A stretch of 64,000 bases of DNA from the NCBI RefSeq assembly GCF_030505195.1, contig NZ_CP129672.1, forward strand, positions 1,488,001 to 1,552,000, given 5' to 3'. Below, in pieces: positions 39,125 to 48,910 of the stretch. A model generated the notes under the pieces. That model was not told the DNA's origin and searched no databases. It was given only the letters and a program-made list of their open reading frames with translations. The position numbers were made by a program, and so were the translations under genes. This DNA comes from Comamonas testosteroni (GTDB lineage: Bacteria > Pseudomonadota > Gammaproteobacteria > Burkholderiales > Burkholderiaceae_C). How positions within the stretch are numbered: the first letter of the stretch is position 1; every line of letters starts with the position of its first letter.

Positions 39125-40024
39125 ATGAGCACTTCCACCCAAGACGAGTTCGTCACACCTCCCGGCCTGACACCCGAGCTGATGCAATGGGTGCGCACAC
39201 AAAGCGCCTCTGGCGTGCCACTGCCATCGCTGCTGCAATCCATGCGCAAGGCGGGCTGGGCCGAGCATCTGGCACGCCGCGCGCTGGCCCTGCCCGAAGA
39301 GGGTGTACTGCCCTTGCCTTTCGCAGCAGCCAGACCCGAAGCCGACGTGGCGGTGCAGGTCCATGAGTCAGGCGTTCCCGAGCCCGATCTGCTGACAGAT
39401 CCCTGCTGCGTCCATGCCGGCGATCGCGATGTCCATGTGCTGATGAGCGTGCGCCACCCGCGCGTGGTGGTGTTCGGCAACCTGCTCTCCAACGAGGAAT
39501 GCGATGCCATCATCGCAGCTGCCCGCCCGCGCATGCAGCGCTCGCTGACCGTGGACAACCAAAGCGGTGGCGAGGCCGTCAACGACGACCGCACCAGCAA
39601 TGGCATGTTCTTCCAGCGCGGAGAAAACGAGCTCATCAGCCGTGTCGAGCAGCGCATTGCCAGACTGCTGAACTGGCCGCTGGAAAACGGCGAAGGCATG
39701 CAGGTGCTGCACTACCGACCAGGCGCCGAGTACAAGCCGCATTACGATTACTTCGCCCCCAGCGAGCCCGGCACGCCGACCATACTCAAACGTGGCGGCC
39801 AGCGCGTGGGAACCCTGGTCATGTATCTCAACGAGCCCGCGCGCGGCGGCGCAACCACCTTTCCCGATGTAGGGCTGCAGGTCGTTCCGCGCCGTGGCAA
39901 TGCCGTATTCTTCAGCTACAACCGGCCCGACCCGGCCACCAAGACCCTGCACGGCGGCGCCCCCGTGCTGGAGGGCGAAAAATGGATTGCCACCAAGTGG
40001 CTGCGTGAACGAGAGTTCAAGTAA
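39125..40024 (+). CDS. 2OG-Fe(II) oxygenase, prolyl-4-hydroxylase-like
   Basis: A 299-residue protein whose C-terminal ~190 residues form a prolyl-4-hydroxylase alpha-type domain. Fe ligands are His206 and Asp208 in KPHYDYF and His276 in TLHGG; Lys286 in EGEKWIATKW should bind 2-oxoglutarate. The N-terminal ~90 residues form a small helical region (LTPELMQWVRTQSASGVPLPSLLQSMRKAGW) that may present substrates. No signal peptide, so it acts in the cytoplasm. Known bacterial relatives hydroxylate prolines in EF-Tu or collagen-like proteins; no target gene is adjacent. ATG 39125 is used; TTG 39089 is less likely. Confidence 0.88.
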   Translation: MSTSTQDEFVTPPGLTPELMQWVRTQSASGVPLPSLLQSMRKAGWAEHLARRALALPEEGVLPLPFAAARPEADVAVQVHESGVPEPDLLTDPCCVHAGDRDVHVLMSVRHPRVVVFGNLLSNEECDAIIAAARPRMQRSLTVDNQSGGEAVNDDRTSNGMFFQRGENELISRVEQRIARLLNWPLENGEGMQVLHYRPGAEYKPHYDYFAPSEPGTPTILKRGGQRVGTLVMYLNEPARGGATTFPDVGLQVVPRRGNAVFFSYNRPDPATKTLHGGAPVLEGEKWIATKWLREREFK

Positions 40025-40027
40025 AAC

Positions 40028-40072
40028 AGGCGCTAGCCCTTACTCATAAAGCGCCAGCAGCTATCCTTTTTA
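40028..40072. repeat. Intergenic AGCTAT/GCGCTT-family repeat copy (inverted)
   Basis: Read on the minus strand it shows GATAGCTGCTGGCGCTTTA, then GAGTAAGG and CTAGCGCC. It is one of the clearest copies of the family and lies between the oxygenase gene and queF. Confidence 0.6.
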
Positions 40073-40097
40073 CTGCTGGCCATTTTGTTTTTGAATC

Positions 40098-40943
40098 ATG
40101 CATACCCCTGAACAATCGCAGCTGGGCAAAAGCTCGGCCTATGTGGACCAGTACGACGCGTCCCTGCTCTTTCCCCTGCCGCGCCTTGCCAAGCGCGAGG
40201 AAATCGGTGCCGCCATCAACCCACCGTTCTTTGGCGCCGATCTGTGGACGGCATTCGAAGTTTCCTGGCTCAATCTGCGCGGCAAGCCCCAGGTGGCGCT
40301 GGCGCATTTCACCATCCCCTGCGAAACGCCCAACCTGATCGAGAGCAAGTCCTTCAAGCTGTACCTGAACAGCTTCAACAACACCCGCTTTGCCGACGCC
40401 AGCGAGGTGCTGGCGCGCCTGCGCAGCGATCTGTCCGAAGCCACCTGGCGCGGCAGCCAAACCCAGGGCAGCGTGGGCGTGCGGCTGCTGGAAGCGCCGC
40501 AGTTCGATGCCCAGCAAGTGCACGAGCTCGACGGTCTGCTGCTGGACCGCCTGGATGTGGAGTGCACCCGGTACACGCCGGCTCCCGAGCTGCTGCGTGC
40601 CAACCATGACGAAGCGCCCGTCAGCGAAACCCTGGTCAGCAACCTGCTCAAGAGCAACTGCCTGGTCACCGGCCAGCCCGACTGGGGCAGCGTGCAGATT
40701 CAATACAGCGGTGCACAGATCGAGCAGGAAGGTCTGCTGCAGTACCTGGTGAGCTTTCGCAACCACAACGAATTCCATGAGCAATGCGTGGAGCGCATCT
40801 TCATGGACATCTGGAGCCGCTGCAAACCCATCAAGCTGGCCGTCTACGCGCGCTACACGCGCCGTGGCGGCCTGGACATCAACCCCTTGCGCACCAGCCA
40901 CCCGGGCGCCCTGCCCGCCAATGTGCGCACCGCCCGCCAGTAA
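40098..40943 (+). CDS. queF: NADPH-dependent 7-cyano-7-deazaguanine reductase
   Basis: A 281-residue enzyme reducing preQ0 to preQ1 for queuosine tRNA modification. It is the long, E. coli-like form made of two tunnelling-fold halves. The QueF motif ESKSFK is at 82-87, catalytic Cys188 in [14 protein letters not shown], and the conserved Asp195 follows. No other queuosine gene is adjacent, and I saw no preQ1 riboswitch upstream. Confidence 0.96.
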   Translation: MHTPEQSQLGKSSAYVDQYDASLLFPLPRLAKREEIGAAINPPFFGADLWTAFEVSWLNLRGKPQVALAHFTIPCETPNLIESKSFKLYLNSFNNTRFADASEVLARLRSDLSEATWRGSQTQGSVGVRLLEAPQFDAQQVHELDGLLLDRLDVECTRYTPAPELLRANHDEAPVSETLVSNLLKSNCLVTGQPDWGSVQIQYSGAQIEQEGLLQYLVSFRNHNEFHEQCVERIFMDIWSRCKPIKLAVYARYTRRGGLDINPLRTSHPGALPANVRTARQ

Positions 40944-40965
40944 CAGAGGCACGGCCCAATCAAGG

Positions 40966-41037
40966 GCAGCCAGCAAGGGCCGCCCCGCAGCAAGGCTGCC
41001 GTCCCCCTCAAGGAGAGGCCGCAAAGCGGCTCAGGGA
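40966..41037. repeat. GC-rich intergenic repeat (CCCTGAGCCGCTTTGCGGC family)
   Basis: On the minus strand: CCCTGAGCCGCTTTGCGGCC, then CTCCTTGAGGGGGACGGCAG. The same ordered blocks occur on the plus strand at 58126-58172. It separates queF from the convergent 785-residue gene and may help end transcription. Confidence 0.7.
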
Positions 41038-41039
41038 GA

Positions 41040-43397
41040 TCAACTCTTCCAAGGGCAGTCATCCTGCCCCAGCAAAGCCTCGGCATAACGCAGATCCTGA
41101 ATGCGCAGCCAAAGCCCGTTCATGCCCTGGCGCAGGGGTTCGACCGCAGCACGCTGCCAGGTCTGCACCACCACCAGCTGACGCGGCGCCGCAGGCTCTG
41201 CCCGGGACTTGTGAGCCGCGTTCGCCTCGCCTGAGTGCTCAGCATCCGGCAAGGGCAAATCCTGCCAATGCAGACCCTGGGCATCCCAGCCATGCAGCAC
41301 CGGCATGCGCGCCTTGAGCGTCAGCGTGCGCACTTCCTTTTCCACAGGGTTGAGCCAGTGCAGCTGCCACTGCCCCTGTTCGCCATGGCGTGTCTCCACC
41401 GGCTCCAGCAAGGCCCAGCCTTCGCCTGAAGGATGGGGACAGGCGCAGGGCCCGACACCGCAGAACGCCAGACCGCTGCGCGTCATGATCACGCCATCCT
41501 TGCGAGGTTCATCATGCTGCCAATAGTGGTTGACACGCTCGTTCACGCCGCCCCACCACCAGACGGTGTCGCCGCGCACCTCGTCGCGCCAGACATAGTC
41601 GCCGTCGGAGCAGGGGTGCTGGATCTGCCTCACCTCGCGCCAGCGCGGCAGCAGCTGCCAGCGCCCTTGCGCATCGGGCGCCAGTTCGCGCTCGGAGTAA
41701 AGCGGGCGCCAGTCTGGTCTGGCCAGATGGCTGGCCGACACGGACTGCAGAGGCCAGCGCCAGGATGCAGTGGAGGGGTCCCAGTCCTTGTCCGCCAGAC
41801 TGGCCGTCAACGCCAGCACGCGCATGCGGGCGGCCATGCCGCCCTTGACCGACGGCACAGCAGCCAGCCGCACCACGGGCCAGGGCAGGTCCACGCTTTG
41901 CAGTCGCTCCCCGTCCCAGACCTGCAGGCTGCCGCTGCCGCCGCGAATCGGGGCACGGCCATGGGGCATGAGAACCGCCCAGCGCCCCTGCACGATCACA
42001 TGCTCCAGCGCCCAGCTGCCGGGCAGATGGCGCTCGCCCCATTGCAGGTTGTAGGCCGCTGTTTCGCCCAGCTCCTCCCGGGCGGGCTTGGACAGGGTCC
42101 AGATCAGGCGCTGGCCCTTGAGTGGCTCGCTCTGCGCGCGCCACAGCGCGGGCTGCGCCGGGTCACGCAGCCAGTCGAAGCCCACGGGCAGCGAGGGTTT
42201 GGTGATGGGCAGACCATCGCGCTGATGGGCAGCGCAGACATCCACCTCGCTCATGGCGCAGCTGATGCTGGTGCCATCGTGCAGGCGTTCGGTCTCGGGT
42301 ATATCGAGCTGCACTTTCTGCAGCAGCAGTTCATTGAGCCAGCTCAGCGGCAAAGCACCGGACTCCTGCTCATCACCCGGCCGGGTCAGGCGTGCCAGGC
42401 CCAGCGCCCAGGGCTTGCGGTCCTCGGGCATCAACTCCGGCCATTGCTGCCAGCCCCCCTCCATGGTCCAGACGGCCAGCCGCAGGCTGGCCTGGCTGGC
42501 ATCGCCCTGGGTCGGGTAGGCATAGAGCGCAAAGGCCTGGGCATCGGCACGCCAGACCATGCTGTGATTCTCGTCCAGCACCCAGGGCTGGGGGGACTCA
42601 CCCAGCATCAGCTGCCAGTGCGGATTCTGCAGCGGAGCCATGGGGTAGCGCAGCTTGCGCAGCGAAGCCGGCCAGTGGCGCTGCAGCAGCACCGGCGGCA
42701 CCGAGCTGGGCTGAGCCGGTTGCGGCAGGGTTGGCATGGGCCGGGCGACCTCGACCGGCAGGCAGTCTGCCGGCACCCAGAGATCCACCACCTGCTGCAG
42801 GGGCTGCGGCTGCGCAGCCATATGCTCGCCCAGCCAGCCCTCGAAGTTGGCATCGGACATGATCACATGTGCATCGTCGGCAATGCCGCTTTCGTTGATG
42901 CTCTCGCCACTCCAGCGCGGCATGCGCCAGTGGATGGCATCCAGCAGCTCGCCTTCCGGCTTGTCTATGCGCCAGCTGCGACGTGATTTGCGATCGACCA
43001 GATGGGCGGCCTCGCTGTCGTAAAAGCCCGTGCGCAGCCAGCGCCCGTCATAGGAGGTGTGCATGTCCATCTCCCAGACATGGGGCAGATAGACTCCGTC
43101 CGCACACAGCACGTCGCCATAGATGGGGCCGCCCATGCCGCGCTCGCCCTGGGGGCGAAAATTCACATCCCGATTGGACTCCGACACCATGTCCGCCTGC
43201 GCCACAAGCTCTTGATCGGAGGGTGTCTGCGCAGCAGCCTGCGACGCCGTTCTGGCCTGGGCCACGGACGGCTCGGCCTCCTGCCCCACAGCTGCAGACG
43301 GTGCCGGTCTGGCGTCAGCGCGCAAACGCGATATCAGCCAGATCAGCAAACACAGGGCCAGCGCCGCAATGGCGATCAGGATCAGCACAACACTCAT
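41040..43397 (-). CDS. Large membrane-anchored protein of unknown function (Trp-rich)
   Basis: A 785-residue protein I do not recognise. One N-terminal TM segment (about 3-23, VVLILIAIAALALCLLIWLI) is followed by an Arg and an Ala/Gln-rich linker to ~70. A large soluble region with very many Trp residues then recurs in short motifs such as W-x-L, W-R and WDG. The Trp-strand texture suggests a beta-rich, perhaps propeller-like fold, but this is a guess. The TM start without a cleavage site suggests inner-membrane anchoring. It is downstream of the chemoreceptor on the same strand, separated by a terminator. Confidence 0.7.
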   Translation of the reverse strand: MSVVLILIAIAALALCLLIWLISRLRADARPAPSAAVGQEAEPSVAQARTASQAAAQTPSDQELVAQADMVSESNRDVNFRPQGERGMGGPIYGDVLCADGVYLPHVWEMDMHTSYDGRWLRTGFYDSEAAHLVDRKSRRSWRIDKPEGELLDAIHWRMPRWSGESINESGIADDAHVIMSDANFEGWLGEHMAAQPQPLQQVVDLWVPADCLPVEVARPMPTLPQPAQPSSVPPVLLQRHWPASLRKLRYPMAPLQNPHWQLMLGESPQPWVLDENHSMVWRADAQAFALYAYPTQGDASQASLRLAVWTMEGGWQQWPELMPEDRKPWALGLARLTRPGDEQESGALPLSWLNELLLQKVQLDIPETERLHDGTSISCAMSEVDVCAAHQRDGLPITKPSLPVGFDWLRDPAQPALWRAQSEPLKGQRLIWTLSKPAREELGETAAYNLQWGERHLPGSWALEHVIVQGRWAVLMPHGRAPIRGGSGSLQVWDGERLQSVDLPWPVVRLAAVPSVKGGMAARMRVLALTASLADKDWDPSTASWRWPLQSVSASHLARPDWRPLYSERELAPDAQGRWQLLPRWREVRQIQHPCSDGDYVWRDEVRGDTVWWWGGVNERVNHYWQHDEPRKDGVIMTRSGLAFCGVGPCACPHPSGEGWALLEPVETRHGEQGQWQLHWLNPVEKEVRTLTLKARMPVLHGWDAQGLHWQDLPLPDAEHSGEANAAHKSRAEPAAPRQLVVVQTWQRAAVEPLRQGMNGLWLRIQDLRYAEALLGQDDCPWKS

Positions 43398-43424
43398 GCC
43401 GCAATCCTACCCAAAGCCGATGTG

Positions 43425-43452
43425 AAAAAGGCAGCTCCACGGCTGCCTTTTC
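43425..43452. terminator. Intrinsic terminator after the chemoreceptor gene
   Basis: AAAAGGCAGC (43426-43435) pairs with GCTGCCTTTT (43442-43451) around a 6-base loop, with a T-run on the minus strand. It ends the gene whose stop is at 43472. Confidence 0.88.
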
Positions 43453-43471
43453 AGAGCAAGGCCACAAAAGC

Positions 43472-45028
43472 CTATAGATGGAACACGTCCACCGAACGCT
43501 CCAGCGTCTTGGCACTCTGGCGCAGCGATTGCGCGGCGCTGGTCGACTGCTCCACCAGAGCCGCATTCTGCTGAGTCACGGAGTCGAGCTGGGCCACGGC
43601 CTCGTTGACCTGGGAGATGCCTATCGATTGCTCACGCGTGGCAATGCTGATCTGGTGCACCAGGGAGCCGACCTTGTCCACGGCCTGCACCATGCCATCT
43701 ATGGTCTGGCCTGCGGCACGCATGCGCGCATTGCCGTCGTTGATGCCGTCGACCGTGCGGTTGATGAGCACGCTGATCTCCTTGGCCGCCTCGGCACTGC
43801 GCTGGGCCAGTGCACGCACCTCGCCCGCCACCACGGCAAAGCCGCGCCCCTGCTCGCCGGCACGCGCCGCCTCCACGGCCGCGTTCAGTGCCAGCAGATT
43901 GGTCTGGAAGGCAATGCTCTCGATCACGCCAATGATTTCGCTCATGCGCGTGGAGGAGCCCCGAATATGTTCCATGGCCTGGCCCACCTCGCTGATGGCA
44001 GCGCCGCTGCGGCTGGCCACCTTGCTGCTCTCGTCGCTGGCTCCGGCCATGAACTGGGCCGTATCGGCCGTCTGCGACACGGTGCCCGAAATTTCCTCCA
44101 TCGAGGCCGCCGTCTGCTGCAGGCTGGTGACCTGCGACTCGGTACGCCCTGCCAGATCGAAACTGCTCTGGGCGATTTCATGGGCGGTCTGGGCAAAGCC
44201 CTGCACCTCAGTGCGCACATCCCCCACCACGGCGCGCAGATTGATCTGGATCTGCTGCAGCCTCAGCATCAGCGCTCCCATGGCGCCGCTGTAGCTCTGG
44301 CTGCATTCGGTGCTCAGGTTGCAGGCGGCCACATCGGCAGCAAAGCGGCTGGCTTCCTCCAGTCCCGCCACGCAGCGCCGTTGAAAGCGCCACAGCACGA
44401 ATGCGCCGCCAGCCACCAGGCTGGCAGCACGCCAGCCCCAGGCGGCTGCACCCTGCCAGCCCAGCATATCGGGCAGCATGGCGATCAAGGCCACGATGGC
44501 CAGCAACCAGGCCATGCGCGCCACCAGGCCCACATCCTTGCGACCATCCCACCAGCCCATCAGGCCCAGACGGCGCACCGCGCCTGCGCGCAGGCGGAAG
44601 CTGGCCTGTGCCTGCTTTTCCTCGTCACGCATGCGCGCGTACAGCGCTTCGGCTTCGGCCACCTCCCTGGCCGAAGGCTTGGTACGCACCGACAGATAGC
44701 CGCTGGGCTTTCCGCCTTCCATGATGGGCGTGACATTGGCGCGCACCCAGTAGTGGTCGCCGTTCTTGCGGCGGTTCTTGACCAGTGCCGTCCAGGGATA
44801 GCCATGAGCAATGGTGCGCCACATGTCCTTGAAGGCAGCAGACGGCATGTCGGGATGGCGAATCAGATTGTGCGGCTGGCCGATCAGTTCGTCGTAGGCA
44901 TAGCCGCTGACGCGCACGAAGGCCGGGTTGCAGTGAGAGATCTCGCCCTTGGTGTTGGTGCTGGAGACCAGCAGTTCGTCACCCGGAAAGTCGTAGTTTT
45001 GTTGAGATACCGGCAGGTTCAGGCGCAT
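43472..45028 (-). CDS. Methyl-accepting chemotaxis protein with PAS sensor (Aer-like)
   Basis: A 518-residue receptor. An N-terminal PAS domain (~15-120) resembles Aer ([29 protein letters not shown]...[14 protein letters not shown]), so redox or oxygen sensing is likely. Two short hydrophobic stretches follow at about 170-205, then a HAMP-like linker and the MA signalling domain with the conserved hairpin tip ([22 protein letters not shown]). There is no periplasmic sensor loop and no NWETF-type adaptation pentapeptide at the C-terminus. ATG 45028 follows GGAGGAG. No other chemotaxis gene is near. Confidence 0.93.
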   Translation of the reverse strand: MRLNLPVSQQNYDFPGDELLVSSTNTKGEISHCNPAFVRVSGYAYDELIGQPHNLIRHPDMPSAAFKDMWRTIAHGYPWTALVKNRRKNGDHYWVRANVTPIMEGGKPSGYLSVRTKPSAREVAEAEALYARMRDEEKQAQASFRLRAGAVRRLGLMGWWDGRKDVGLVARMAWLLAIVALIAMLPDMLGWQGAAAWGWRAASLVAGGAFVLWRFQRRCVAGLEEASRFAADVAACNLSTECSQSYSGAMGALMLRLQQIQINLRAVVGDVRTEVQGFAQTAHEIAQSSFDLAGRTESQVTSLQQTAASMEEISGTVSQTADTAQFMAGASDESSKVASRSGAAISEVGQAMEHIRGSSTRMSEIIGVIESIAFQTNLLALNAAVEAARAGEQGRGFAVVAGEVRALAQRSAEAAKEISVLINRTVDGINDGNARMRAAGQTIDGMVQAVDKVGSLVHQISIATREQSIGISQVNEAVAQLDSVTQQNAALVEQSTSAAQSLRQSAKTLERSVDVFHL

Positions 45029-45165
45029 GCTTTGCACTCCTCCAATAGGCCTATGTAGTTTTTGTTCGAGAGTGAGCGATCAGGCATCCCGTAGTCAGCT
45101 GGTTATCCAGATACACAAATTCACACTTGAATCATCGCACAGTGATGATTCCCGAGCCCCCAGGC

Positions 45166-46440
45166 TCAGAACAGAGATGCGGTATAGGGATCCAAATGCT
45201 TGATGGAGGTCAAACCATAAGGTCTCAGCAGTAGCTCTCTTGCCACCGGATCGTGGGCGCTGGCCTGCCAGAGCGGCTCGGCGATCAGGCCCGAGACCTT
45301 GACCCCCAGCAGCCTGATGCGCTTGCCCAGTGGCACGCGCTTGAGGCATTGGCCTGCGGCCCGGCGTATGGCGGCCGCATCCTGTATCGGCAGGTTCAGG
45401 GTCTGGTCCCGCGTGGCGATCCTGAAATCGTCATAGCGCAGCTTGATGCCCACAGTACGTCCCACATAGCCCTTGCGCCGCAGATCCTCGGCCAGCCGCT
45501 CGCACAGGTCCGTGAAGATGGCCCCCAGCTCGGCCTTGTCGCGCACGGCATGCAGATCGCGCTCGAAGGTGGTCTCGCGGCTCATTGACACCGGCTCGCT
45601 CTCGGTCACCACGGCGCGCTCGTCCCGCCCCCAGGCCGACTCGTGCAGCCAGTGGCCATAGCTTTTGCCAAACCAGTGCAGCAGCTGTGGCAGGCTTTGC
45701 GCGGCCAGGTCGCCAATGGTTTCTATGCCCAGGCTCTTGAGCTTGGCATCGGCCTTGGGCCCTATGCCGTTGACCTTGCGGCAGGCCAGCGGCCAGATCC
45801 GGCTTTGCAGATCTTCGGGCTGGACGATGGAGATGCCGTTGGGCTTGTTGAACTCGCTGGCCATCTTGGCCAGCAGCTTGTTGGGAGCCACACCGACCGA
45901 GCAGGTCAGGCCCGTGGCGTCGAAGATGGATTTCTGGATCAGCCGGGCCAGCACGCGTCCGCCTTCGCGCTGGCCGCCGGGCACGTCGGTGAAGTCGATG
46001 TAGACCTCGTCCACGCCACGGTTCTCCATGAGCGGCGCAACCGACACGATGATCTCTTTGAAGGCCCGCGAAAAGCGCCGGTACTCGGCAAAGTCCACGG
46101 GCAGAAGAATCGCCTGCGGGCACAGCCTGGCGGCCTTCATCATGCCCATGGCCGAGCCCACGCCGAACTGCCGGGCCGCATAGGTGGCCGTGGTGATCAC
46201 GCCGCGCCCCGTGTAATCGCGCAGCAGCGGAAAGTCCGCCACCGGGATCTCGGACAGCGCCCGCCCCGCATGCCGCGCCAGCAGCTGCTCGTCAAAGCTG
46301 CGCCGCCCGCCGCCGATCACCACCGGCAGCCCCTTGAGCTGCGGGTAGCGCAACAGCTCCACGGAGGCGTAGAACGCATCCATGTCCAGATGCGCTATGC
46401 GCCTGGGCCTGGGCTCGGGGCTGGTGGGAAGATCGCTCAC
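45166..46440 (-). CDS. dinB: DNA polymerase IV (DinB)
   Basis: A Y-family translesion polymerase of about 424 residues from the preferred GTG 46440, which places IAHLDMDAFYASVE near the N-terminus; a frame extending to 46569 is unconserved. Catalytic acids are in DMD and in the RGVDEVYIDFTDV motif. Helix-hairpin-helix and little-finger domains follow (VNGIGPKADAKLKSLGIETIGDL). It is longer than E. coli DinB (351), with an insert of ~30 residues after VVIGGGRR. The C-terminus ends in SLF, only a weak match to a beta-clamp motif. No LexA box was seen. Confidence 0.9.
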   Translation of the reverse strand: MSDLPTSPEPRPRRIAHLDMDAFYASVELLRYPQLKGLPVVIGGGRRSFDEQLLARHAGRALSEIPVADFPLLRDYTGRGVITTATYAARQFGVGSAMGMMKAARLCPQAILLPVDFAEYRRFSRAFKEIIVSVAPLMENRGVDEVYIDFTDVPGGQREGGRVLARLIQKSIFDATGLTCSVGVAPNKLLAKMASEFNKPNGISIVQPEDLQSRIWPLACRKVNGIGPKADAKLKSLGIETIGDLAAQSLPQLLHWFGKSYGHWLHESAWGRDERAVVTESEPVSMSRETTFERDLHAVRDKAELGAIFTDLCERLAEDLRRKGYVGRTVGIKLRYDDFRIATRDQTLNLPIQDAAAIRRAAGQCLKRVPLGKRIRLLGVKVSGLIAEPLWQASAHDPVARELLLRPYGLTSIKHLDPYTASLF

Positions 46441-46537
46441 AGTGCCGATTTTGCCTGCGCTGGCAAGAGACGGCAGCCGTGTGTCAAAAGGCACACGGGC
46501 ACCGGGAAACAGCAAGCAGCTCCCGCCCCTGCCGCTA

Positions 46538-46560
46538 CCCCTTCCCGCCTGGAGAAGGGG
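46538..46560. other. Hairpin between the permease gene and dinB
   Basis: CCCCTTC (46538-46544) pairs with GAAGGGG (46554-46560). It lies just after the permease stop on the minus strand; no T-run follows. Confidence 0.4.
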
Positions 46561-46575
46561 AAGGCTCAAACCGCC

Positions 46576-48096
46576 TCAGGACGACACCTTGCCCTGCTTG
46601 ATGTCTTCGAGCTCGTCAAAACGCATATCGGCATAGCTGATCCAGGTCTTGCGCTTGACCAGCCAGTAACCCAGCCAGAACAGCAGGAACAGCGGAATGC
46701 CCAGATAGGTCGAGACCACGCTGCCCCAATCGATGCGATCTTCCAGGAAGGCCTGGTAGTTCTGGCCCAGCGTCACCACCAGACACAGCACAAAGGCAAA
46801 GATGGGTCCGAAGGGGAAGGCGCCGGCCTTGTAGGGCAGCAGGCCCACATCATGACCATGCATGACATAGCCGCGACGGAAGCGGTAGTGGCTGACGGCA
46901 ATGCCCAGCCAGACAATGAACTCCGTCATGCCGGCCAGATTCAGCAGCCAGATATAGACGGCCTGCGGGCTGTAGAGCGAGGAGAACAGGCACAGGCTGG
47001 CCACCAGCGTGCTGCCGATCAAGGCCACCAGCGGCACGCCGTTCTGGGTCAGCCGGGAGAAGATGCGCGGCGCATTGCCCTCGGTGGCCATGTTGTAGAG
47101 CATGCGCGTGGCCGCATACATGCCCGAGTTGCCGGCCGACAGCACCGAGGTCAGGATCACCGCATTCATCACCGTGGCCGCCGACAGCAGGCCCGCGTGC
47201 TGGAACACCAGCGTGAACGGGCTCACGGCGATATCGGCCACATCGGTGCGCAGCAGCTGCGGATCGGTGTAGGGAATCAGAAAGCCGATGACGATGATGG
47301 CCAGCACATAGAACAGCAGAATGCGCCAGAACACCTGGCGAATCGCACGCGGCACGTTCTCGCGCGGATTCTCGGATTCGCCCGCCGCAACGCCCACCAG
47401 CTCCGTTCCCTGGAAGGAATAGGCCACGATCATGGCCACGCCCACAAAAGTCGCAAAACTGCCGACGAAAGGCGCATCGCCCGTGGTCCAGTTCTCGAAA
47501 CCGGGCGCATGGCCGTTGCTGATGATGCCGAACAGAATCAGCACGCCGGTGATCAGAAAGGCCACCACGGCCAGCACCTTGATCAGCGCGAACCAGTACT
47601 CGGCCTCGGCAAAGCCGCGCGCGGAAAACGCGTTCAGCCCCACCATCAGTAGCAGGAACAGGCCGCTCCAGAGGATGCCCGGCACATTGGGAAACCAGTA
47701 GGCCATGACCAGCTGCGAGGCCACCAGATCCACCGCCACCACCACGGCCCAGCTGAACCAGAAGTTCCAGCCCAGCGCAAAGCCGAAGCCGCGATCTACA
47801 TAGCGCGAGGCATAGGTAGAGAAGGAACCGGCCACAGGCATGAAGGCAGCCAGCTCGCCCAGGCTGGTCATGATGTAGTAGACCATGATGCCGATGAGCA
47901 GATAGGTGAGCACGGCACCGCCGGGGCCGATCTGGGCGATGGCCGAGCCGGAGGCCACAAACAGGCCCGTGCCGATGGCGCCGCCAATGGCGATCATGCT
48001 CAGGTGGCGCTGCTTGAGCACCCGGTGCAAGCGGGGCTGGTTATCGTCACCGTCGCCAGTCGGCGCGAGCTGCTGGCTTGAGTTGGGTTGGGACAT
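46576..48096 (-). CDS. Amino-acid permease, LysP/AroP-type (APC superfamily)
   Basis: A 506-residue inner-membrane transporter with about 12 TM segments. The family start LKQRHLSMIAIGGAIGTGLFVASG and the TM3 region MPVAGSFSTYASRYVDRGFGFALGWNFWF are typical of proton-coupled amino-acid permeases; the second resembles LysP closely. Lysine as substrate is a reasonable guess but not proven. ATG 48096 gives the usual short cytoplasmic N-terminus. The frame opens further upstream to 48147, and no strong ribosome site decides the start. Confidence 0.88.
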   Translation of the reverse strand: MSQPNSSQQLAPTGDGDDNQPRLHRVLKQRHLSMIAIGGAIGTGLFVASGSAIAQIGPGGAVLTYLLIGIMVYYIMTSLGELAAFMPVAGSFSTYASRYVDRGFGFALGWNFWFSWAVVVAVDLVASQLVMAYWFPNVPGILWSGLFLLLMVGLNAFSARGFAEAEYWFALIKVLAVVAFLITGVLILFGIISNGHAPGFENWTTGDAPFVGSFATFVGVAMIVAYSFQGTELVGVAAGESENPRENVPRAIRQVFWRILLFYVLAIIVIGFLIPYTDPQLLRTDVADIAVSPFTLVFQHAGLLSAATVMNAVILTSVLSAGNSGMYAATRMLYNMATEGNAPRIFSRLTQNGVPLVALIGSTLVASLCLFSSLYSPQAVYIWLLNLAGMTEFIVWLGIAVSHYRFRRGYVMHGHDVGLLPYKAGAFPFGPIFAFVLCLVVTLGQNYQAFLEDRIDWGSVVSTYLGIPLFLLFWLGYWLVKRKTWISYADMRFDELEDIKQGKVSS

Positions 48097-48147
48097 AAAT
48101 GTCTTGTTGTAATGGTTTGCGCCCATCCGGACAAAACACCCAACCAT

Positions 48148-48644
48148 CCCGCAGGCGCTGCGACTGGCAACGCAAAAAGGCGACCATGACGGTCGCGGTC
48201 AACAAGGACAAAGGAACGAAGCCATGACAGCAGAACGCCATGGCGGATAGGCCAGTTGCATTCTGAATCGGCAGCCACCCCGGTCGGGTGCTTCAATGGC
48301 AAAGCGGTGATATCGCCGGGCCCATTGACAGGCAAAGACGATATTTTGCCCAAATCCACCAACCTCCATGAGCCGCTGTGCCAATGCAGGGGCTGACTCT
48401 GGGGCTGCTCAGGCACTCTTGACAGAGCTTATAGCTATGAATTTGGAAGCATATTGCGCATGAATATATTCACTTTCATGGTCAAACAACATTGAGTTCT
48501 ACAGGGCACAGGCGGTAATTGCTATCAAATATTTCAGAAGCGGCATGATCGGCCATGGCTGCCCCCTGGCGCAGAAGTCGAGTAAACCCGTATATCCAGA
48601 CGCCGCCATTCTTCCTACATTTGCCCACAGGCTCTCAGCCCGGT
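48148..48644. other. Intergenic region before the glycine riboswitch
   Basis: About 500 bases between the divergent permease and dehydrogenase genes with no credible gene. It contains a weak member of the AGCTAT family (TTATAGCTATG near 48430, TTGCGCATG near 48463, AATTGCTATC near 48520). The upstream promoters of both genes must lie here, but I could not pick a convincing -35/-10 pair. Confidence 0.5.
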
Positions 48645-48849
48645 GATGCCGAGAGAGACTGCAGCGCAAACTTGGCGCATGCAGCGCCGAAGGAGCAACC
48701 GCCCCGGAAACTCTCAGGCCAAAGGATCGGCATCGCTTTCACACACTCTGAAGAATGTCCGGACGTCATCGTCCGCCGGGCATACCGAAGGAGCAAGCGA
48801 GCAGCGCCGCAAGGCCCTGCCTCGTGAATCTCTCAGGTCCAGAACAGAG
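48645..48849 (+). promoter_or_regulatory. Tandem glycine riboswitch
   Basis: Two aptamers in series. Aptamer 1 (48645-48734) closes with GATGCC/GGCATC and has GAGAG, the core CGCCGAAGGAGCAA and AAACTCTCAGGCCAAAGGA. Aptamer 2 (48746-48849) closes with CTCTG/CAGAG and repeats the core as ACCGAAGGAGCAA and AATCTCTCAGG. These are diagnostic of the glycine (gcvT) riboswitch class, usually an ON switch. The ATG of the dehydrogenase lies 62 bases downstream, so the expression platform is in 48850-48910. Confidence 0.95.
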
Positions 48850-48910
48850 GGGGCGTCCGCTGCGCATGTTGCGCACGGGCTCCACCCTTGACGCATCTGG
48901 AATCTGAATC

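Noticed and set aside
48555..48827. A 90-codon plus-strand frame upstream of the dehydrogenase
   Set aside because: It overlaps the glycine riboswitch, whose conserved RNA core accounts for the sequence.
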